Positions 58,356 through 64,000 of a DNA stretch of 64,000 nt are shown here, in pieces. This DNA is from Prunella strophiata (taxonomy: Eukaryota; Chordata; Aves; Passeriformes; Prunellidae): positions 37,496,990 through 37,560,989 of the forward strand of contig JAZBQD010000014.1 of assembly GCA_036583965.1 (NCBI GenBank). The letters are read 5' to 3'. Within the stretch, counting starts at the first letter, position 1. Each line of letters starts with the position of its first letter. Below the pieces are notes generated by a model that worked only from the letters and a program-made list of their open reading frames with translations, was not told the DNA's origin and searched no databases. The position numbers and the translations under genes were made by a program.

Positions 58356-61300
58356 TAAATAAATAAAATGCAAATTTAATCCCGTCTGACCTAATTCAGG
58401 GCCCTCCGGGGGTGGAAAGGGACAGCTTGCAACGGGATTATCTGACCCTGGAGATTTGCTGTGCGGAGGGCTAGTCCGGATTAATACTGGGAACCATCAT
58501 GCAATGTACAATATCTAGAAGAGGGTGGGGTCCTTTGGGTGCATCGTGTCCCCCCTCTAAGGCAACATCTCACCGTGGGCTTGGTTAAATCCTGGAGATC
58601 TTGAGTGAAGTCCCGTTTAGTCCCGTTTACCCCCAAGGCATCAAAGTCTGCAAGAGGAGAGTCTATGCATAGAGGAGGAAACTGATCTGAAGTTAAATAA
58701 ATTAAATATCTACAAGTGAGAAGGCAGCTATTTTACCTTATTTTACCTTATTAATTGAGAAGGGACATAATGAGAATTGGCCAAATGTTAGCATTTTTGG
58801 GGTGTAAAGGGTAAAGTGTTCTGGCCAGCCCCAAAAACAGCATCTGCACAGCAGGGTCAGAGATAACAGATAAGCAAGATGATAGCTATCACACACAGGA
58901 ATTGCTTTGAACAGGAAGGTATTGACCTTTGAAGGTTCACCCTAAGAAGTGCTCTCTTCCAAGCAGGTTTGCAAGAAAAGCCGCTGATTCAAGAAAATAT
59001 ATTTATTTGGCAAATATAGTTTGGTTATTACCCAGCATTTCCCACTGTGGCAACACAAGTTCTTCAGTGCCAAAGTACCATAAGCAATACTTATAGTTCT
59101 ATTCTGTCGTCTTTATCACAGGCAATTAGGTAGAACAAAATGTGAGCCTCAGAGCTGATAGCTGAACTTGATGACACAGCAGACAAGGCATAGAAACACA
59201 GGAAAAGTTTGGGAAATAGCACTTTCCTTTTTCAATCTCTTTCCCAGTGCAGAGTGCAATGTCAAACTGTTATAAATGAAGCTGATCCATAGGTTCTCCA
59301 AATGGACTATTAAGCAAGGTTTGGCAGGAAGGCTATTAAGAGTCCACGCTGTGCCATGAATATAGATGGATGTAAATATTGTCCTTGCTTGCACAAGTGC
59401 ACTACCACACTCTTCTCAAGCCAGCTGCTTTGCAGTTGCCTGCCCTGATTATCAAAGGGTTTCTGAAAAAGTATACCAGCTCTGAGCTGGGATTATGGGT
59501 TTTTTACTTAAACCTTCTATAGGTGTTTATACTAGAAACTCAACTCTTGCTTAGTCCTTAGCTCTGTTTATTCATTCCCATCATCACGTTTTGCTGCCAG
59601 CACTGGTGGTGACAGCAGTCTCCACTTGGTAGAGGCTTGTTGCATAGAGTTTTCATAATATAAAAAATAAAATTATAATTAGGTTGATTGGTCACTTACC
59701 ACCTGAAAGGGAAGCTCCAGCTCTGCTTTCTCAGTGTAAATGAGCTGCAGCTTCTTTCTCTTACCTCCTGAACAGCTGGCTTTCCATACTTGGTCCAACT
59801 CCCTGCAATCCCTTGTACATAAAGCGCTGTCAGACGGAAATTAAGGCAACAGCTCACTGGGTGACAGAGCAACCTTGACTTAGTCCTCCTGTGTGCATCC
59901 AATCCCTACATCCTCCACAGCTGGGGACATGCTGAAGCTGTATTTTAACTGGGAATGGCCTTAGCATTCACCACATGATTGCATAGATTTTGAATTTCTG
60001 CACAAATGACTCAGTCAAGACTCAAAGTCTATCTGGATCAATTTGAAGTGAAAAATGTTCATCAACGCCTGATAATTGTAGCAGAGTAAAGGAGGCCTGT
60101 TGTGAAGATTTTAGCTCTGCTGTCACCTGCTGAGGGCAGGAGTAGGGATGCTGGCCCCAGGACCACGGGCTGCACCAGAAACCACCAGGGCTGAGAAAGC
60201 AGGCACATGAACTTTAATGTCTGCAATGTCTGAAAATCTCAGCAGCAGAACAGATTGCTGCCTGCTCTTTGGGGCCCTTCCCTGCCCCACAACCAAGGGA
60301 CAGCCTTACCTGTGGCCAACTGCAGCTGCCCCACCTGGTACAGCCAGTGCTGAGAACACCTCTGCCTTGGTCAGGCACCTGGAGGCTGGGCAGCCACAGT
60401 GCAGCTCTGCCACCACACCCACCCAGGCTGCTCACGGGAACTGGGCTCACACCTCCCTGCATCCTTGCACAGCCTAGTGCTGGTCCGTGGGACGCTGGCT
60501 GCCCCTCTTCCAGGAAATGAACTGCCTTTTCCAAAAGCAAGTGTCCATACAAGACAACAGAGTGCCTTTATAAAACCAATACTGTGATGCCCACCAGAAA
60601 GTAAACTGGCCTTCCAAGAGAAGAGAGATCTTTGGAACAGCCAAAGCCACCCTTTAGTTGAGAATAAGAGTTCAGAGAACACTGAAGGGTTTCCACAGAG
60701 GTTCATCAACGTCTGCCCCAGAGCAGCTTTGGGACACCTGCCTTCCTTTCGCTCCTACCTAGACTGTTTTCAGCTGATGCAGGATGGCCCAATCATGACA
60801 ACTGGCTACTTCACTGGATTGTCTGCTAAACCAGAGGGAGTTCAAAAGGTGATTTTACAGAAAATTATTTTGGTGGTTTCAGCATGAGAAACATGACATA
60901 TACCCACATATATTAGCTCATTAGTACCAAGAAGACAGTATGAAATGCAAATGAGAAAATGAAGCCTAGAAAAATAATATACAAACTTGGTTCAACACTG
61001 CTAATCCAGAAGTGAGCTGAATCAGTAAGAGTCAAAACTATTGTTCAATGTGCTTTAACATTATTTTCAAAAATATAAAATTTACCTCTACTAGTAAAGT
61101 GGTTTTAAGTGATAAAGCTACTGAAACTAAAATTTTAAAGCAGGTTATCCAGCTGCATTTCCTCAGGTCTTTTTAATGTACTGGAAGCTTTCAGATTTAT
61201 GGAAACGAGAGCATGCATGTTTATCACAGAGAAACAAAAACTTAATTCATATACAATATATATTAAAAAAAGCATCAGCTGTTAATCCAGACTAACTTCT

Positions 61301-64000
61301 TAATCCAATCTGCATTATCAGAATTCAACTTCTACTAGCATTAATTTTGGGCAGTGGCAAATTTTGAGGGACACAATGAAAAGGTACTTGAAAACTAAGC
61401 ACACAATGAAATTTGGCTTGAATAGCAATTGTTATATTTAGGATCTTAAACCAAAAGCACTGTCTAGCTATCCCATGCTTAGGATGGCAGCTGTGCATTT
61501 AGAGGCTTTTCTTGAGTGTGACAGCAATCAATTTTTCCTTTTTGTTTTATTCAGTGTCCAGCCATGCAAGTATTTTCAATTGGAAGTTACCAGGAACTGG
61601 GGGGGGGTGAAGTTTCTTTTAGGTGATTAGTAGGTGACTAGGTGACTAGTAACTTTAAACAGCATTATTTAGAAGATGGACAGCCTTCTTCCACAGCCAT
61701 GGCCACCTAGGAGCCACTCAGGACCAAGATTATGGCCCCACAGACCTCTGTTTCTGCCTAGCACTGCCTAGGTCATGCCAAAGACTGTTTCTGGTCTCTT
61801 CATGGTCAAAAGAAACAGTCCCTCAAGACTGCAAAAATCTTGCATCTGACTACAATACACAAGTTCTTATTTGGGTACATTCTCCCTTTTTCATGGAAAC
61901 TGTAAAACAGAAACAGACCAGTACAAGAAGTACTGGCTTGGGATCAGAGAGGATTTCAGACATGCCACGCAGCCAAATGATACGATCATACATCTTTTAC
62001 TGCAGAGATGCTACACAGCCATGAAGGAGTGGTGTGGTCAGCTGTGAATCCTGACACAGGTGCAGCTGACACTTCACTGAAGGTCACAGTCACGTGAGAA
62101 ATATTTTTACCCATGTGAGTATCTGCAGGCTTCCCTGGATTACTTGGGTCTTCAATTAGATTAATCAAGCCGATGAAGGTTCTCATGTGCTTCCGTATCT
62201 GTGGCACCAGACCACTAAGGTGGAGGAGATTGAGTGTGGGGTGTTTTTTTTGTTTGTTCATTTTCAAACTGCCCCAGTGGAGCATCCTTAATCCTTTCCT
62301 TCATGATGCTCTGGTACCTTTGATTTTTCCACAAGCAGAGTGGTTTGAGTAACAACTGTTGAAATACGAAGTATCTTCTGCAATAGCAGGTGTAATCAGA
62401 TCAGTGAAACTTATGTTAAACCCTGAAGTTGAAGGCAGTGGATCTGTAGAGAAAGTGGAGCTAACTATTCAATAAAGATTTGTAAACAATATGCAACAAG
62501 GACTATGAGAGCATGTAAGACAGGCCAGAAATAGGAATACTTCTACTTCTTTCCAAGAACACTGGGTTTTCTACCCAGAACTTACCTTGCACATTGTTGT
62601 ACAAAACTAGTTATGGGGAAAAACACCCACCTCAAATTTAAAAACAGCATTCTAGTATATCCCTATTTATAGTGTTAGTGGAATGTAAAAACATATTAAA
62701 TAAGCCTCAGACCTTAACTGTCAGTCTGAAAATCTGCAGGGCATTTCAGTCACCCATTTGACTATGTAAATGAGGGCTGAGGTTTTTTTCTTTTCAGTAA
62801 AAAAAGCAGTTACGCTCTTGTTATCAATTTTTAAAATTAATATGGTATCAGTTAAGAAGCGGTTTCAATCTTACACCTTGTTTTCTGTTTATATCTGTTT
62901 CTCTTGCTTCAACCCACAGTGTAGTATGAAATTAAGTCACAGATTTTAAAGTCTCCATATACACTTATTTAATTGATAAACGAGAGCCAGACTGTTCATT
63001 CACTTGGAAGGAGCAAAGCACCAGTTCTGTGCTCACTGGTGAGAAGCTTCCCAGAATTGGGCATTTCAGATTTTGGAAAGACTGGGCAATTGAATGTAAC
63101 TGTATCATCAAGTATTTCTTGGCAGAACTCAGGTTGCCAATTTCAGCTTAATTGTTTTTAAAAATGTCATAGGTATTTAGTATTTTAATGTAATTGATTT
63201 TTGCTCCCTGTACCATATATGTTGTTAATTTCCACAAACATGAGAAATAATTACGTTCTATTTAAAGAAGGAAATATCACTTCAGGAATCCTTCCAAAAA
63301 AAAAAAAAAAACCATAAAAAAACCCCAGGTCATAATGAACCTCTGACAGTAAAAAAATGTAACATTAATTGTGGCAGGAACAACATGCTTTTGGAAAATT
63401 ATCATTCTGAAAAGTTATAAATTTATATTTGGATAATCAAATATATGTTTGAATCTGCTCTGGTTTGAGAAACAGAACAAGCCACCACCTGTTTCAGCTG
63501 TGTTAGTTATATGGATTATAACTTTCAAGCTGGGAAAACTTTGCTTTAATAATAGAAAAAAAAAATATAATCAACAGGTTTATATTTTTATGTTTACCAT
63601 CTTAAAATAGATATTAAAAAAAGTTCAGAATTTAAGATTCACCATACACCTGATACAGAACCACAGCAAGGCCACTAATGGTCCAATTTCCAAGCATAAT
63701 TCAATACATGCAAACAAGCTGCTTTTGCACTACATAGAAAAATGGGTCAAAATGGGAAAAAAAACCCCCTAGGATTCATTAACATGTCTTGCTTTGGTAA
63801 TTCCAGGTATTTTTCAATGATCTGCATCACCAGAGGCAACTCAGTAAGACGTGGCAATCATATCTAGAAAAAGAGAACCATCCCAACAGTTCAGGTTTTT
63901 CTTTCTCCGCTCAGAACAGTTACAGTTTTCAGAACCAGTCTATATTCATGTTTATTTGCATCTGGAAGTTCAAGTAATAGCAATCACCAAATGAAATGTA
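58354..64000. other. upstream flank of KCNMB4, no supported gene
   Basis: Mostly AT-rich DNA with a GC-richer interval at 60.1-60.55 kb whose overlapping ORFs on both strands are unassigned. Small tandem motifs occur at 58613-58632 (tcccgttta), 58733-58755 (ttttacctta) and 61625-61650 (taggtgac). An A-run lies at 63297-63312. No exon, RNA gene or full mobile element was recognised. Confidence 0.6.

Noticed and set aside
57628..58373. ORFs up to 215 codons covering KCNMB4 exon 1 in other frames
   Set aside because: Shadows of the KCNMB4 coding exon. The longest starts in or across the poly-T tract and has low-complexity ends.
60214..60709. Overlapping ORFs and an ATTAAA on the minus strand near 60.2 kb, as a possible transcript end
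   Set aside because: Only composition supports it. No exon structure or known protein was found.

Overview
This is vertebrate nuclear DNA, most probably from a bird. The evidence is long GT-AG introns, fragments of CR1 LINEs ending in the avian 3' signature, an avian-type ERVL solo LTR, and compact introns. The LTR and CR1 variants remind me of passerines, but species was not determined. No prokaryotic features, CRISPR arrays, tRNAs or rRNAs are visible.

Region 1 (459-21487, plus strand) is the 3' half of PTPRB, the vascular endothelial receptor tyrosine phosphatase VE-PTP. Twenty-one exons join in one continuous reading frame of about 1,091 residues plus stop. They encode six single-exon fibronectin type III repeats, a membrane-proximal Cys-containing segment, one transmembrane helix, a juxtamembrane region with an 18-nt microexon, and a single catalytic PTP domain with [17 protein letters not shown] and Q-loop motifs. 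The 5' half of the gene lies outside the window. An AT-rich 3' UTR follows and may run to about 26.15 kb.

Region 2 (about 26.2-41.07 kb) is intergenic. It opens with an abrupt GC-rich block holding degenerate CCCC-rich repeats, a duplicated segment of about 90 bp and telomere-like motifs. The rest contains short overlapping ORFs that I could not assign to any protein.

Region 3 (41068-58201, minus strand) is the complete KCNMB4, the BK-channel beta-4 subunit. Three exons encode 211 residues. Its introns (7.3 and 9.2 kb) hold two CR1 fragments, a solo LTR and simple repeats. A CpG-rich block surrounds exon 1.

Region 4 (58.3-64 kb) is upstream flank with no gene I can support.

PTPRB and KCNMB4 are convergent (tail to tail), the same arrangement I recall at human 12q15. 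They do not form a functional pathway; this is conserved synteny. I found no convincing undescribed system. The most notable items are a GC-AG intron, a microexon between two introns of exactly 103 bp, a shifted N-glycosylation site in KCNMB4, and a CpG island split by a CR1 and microsatellite insertion.
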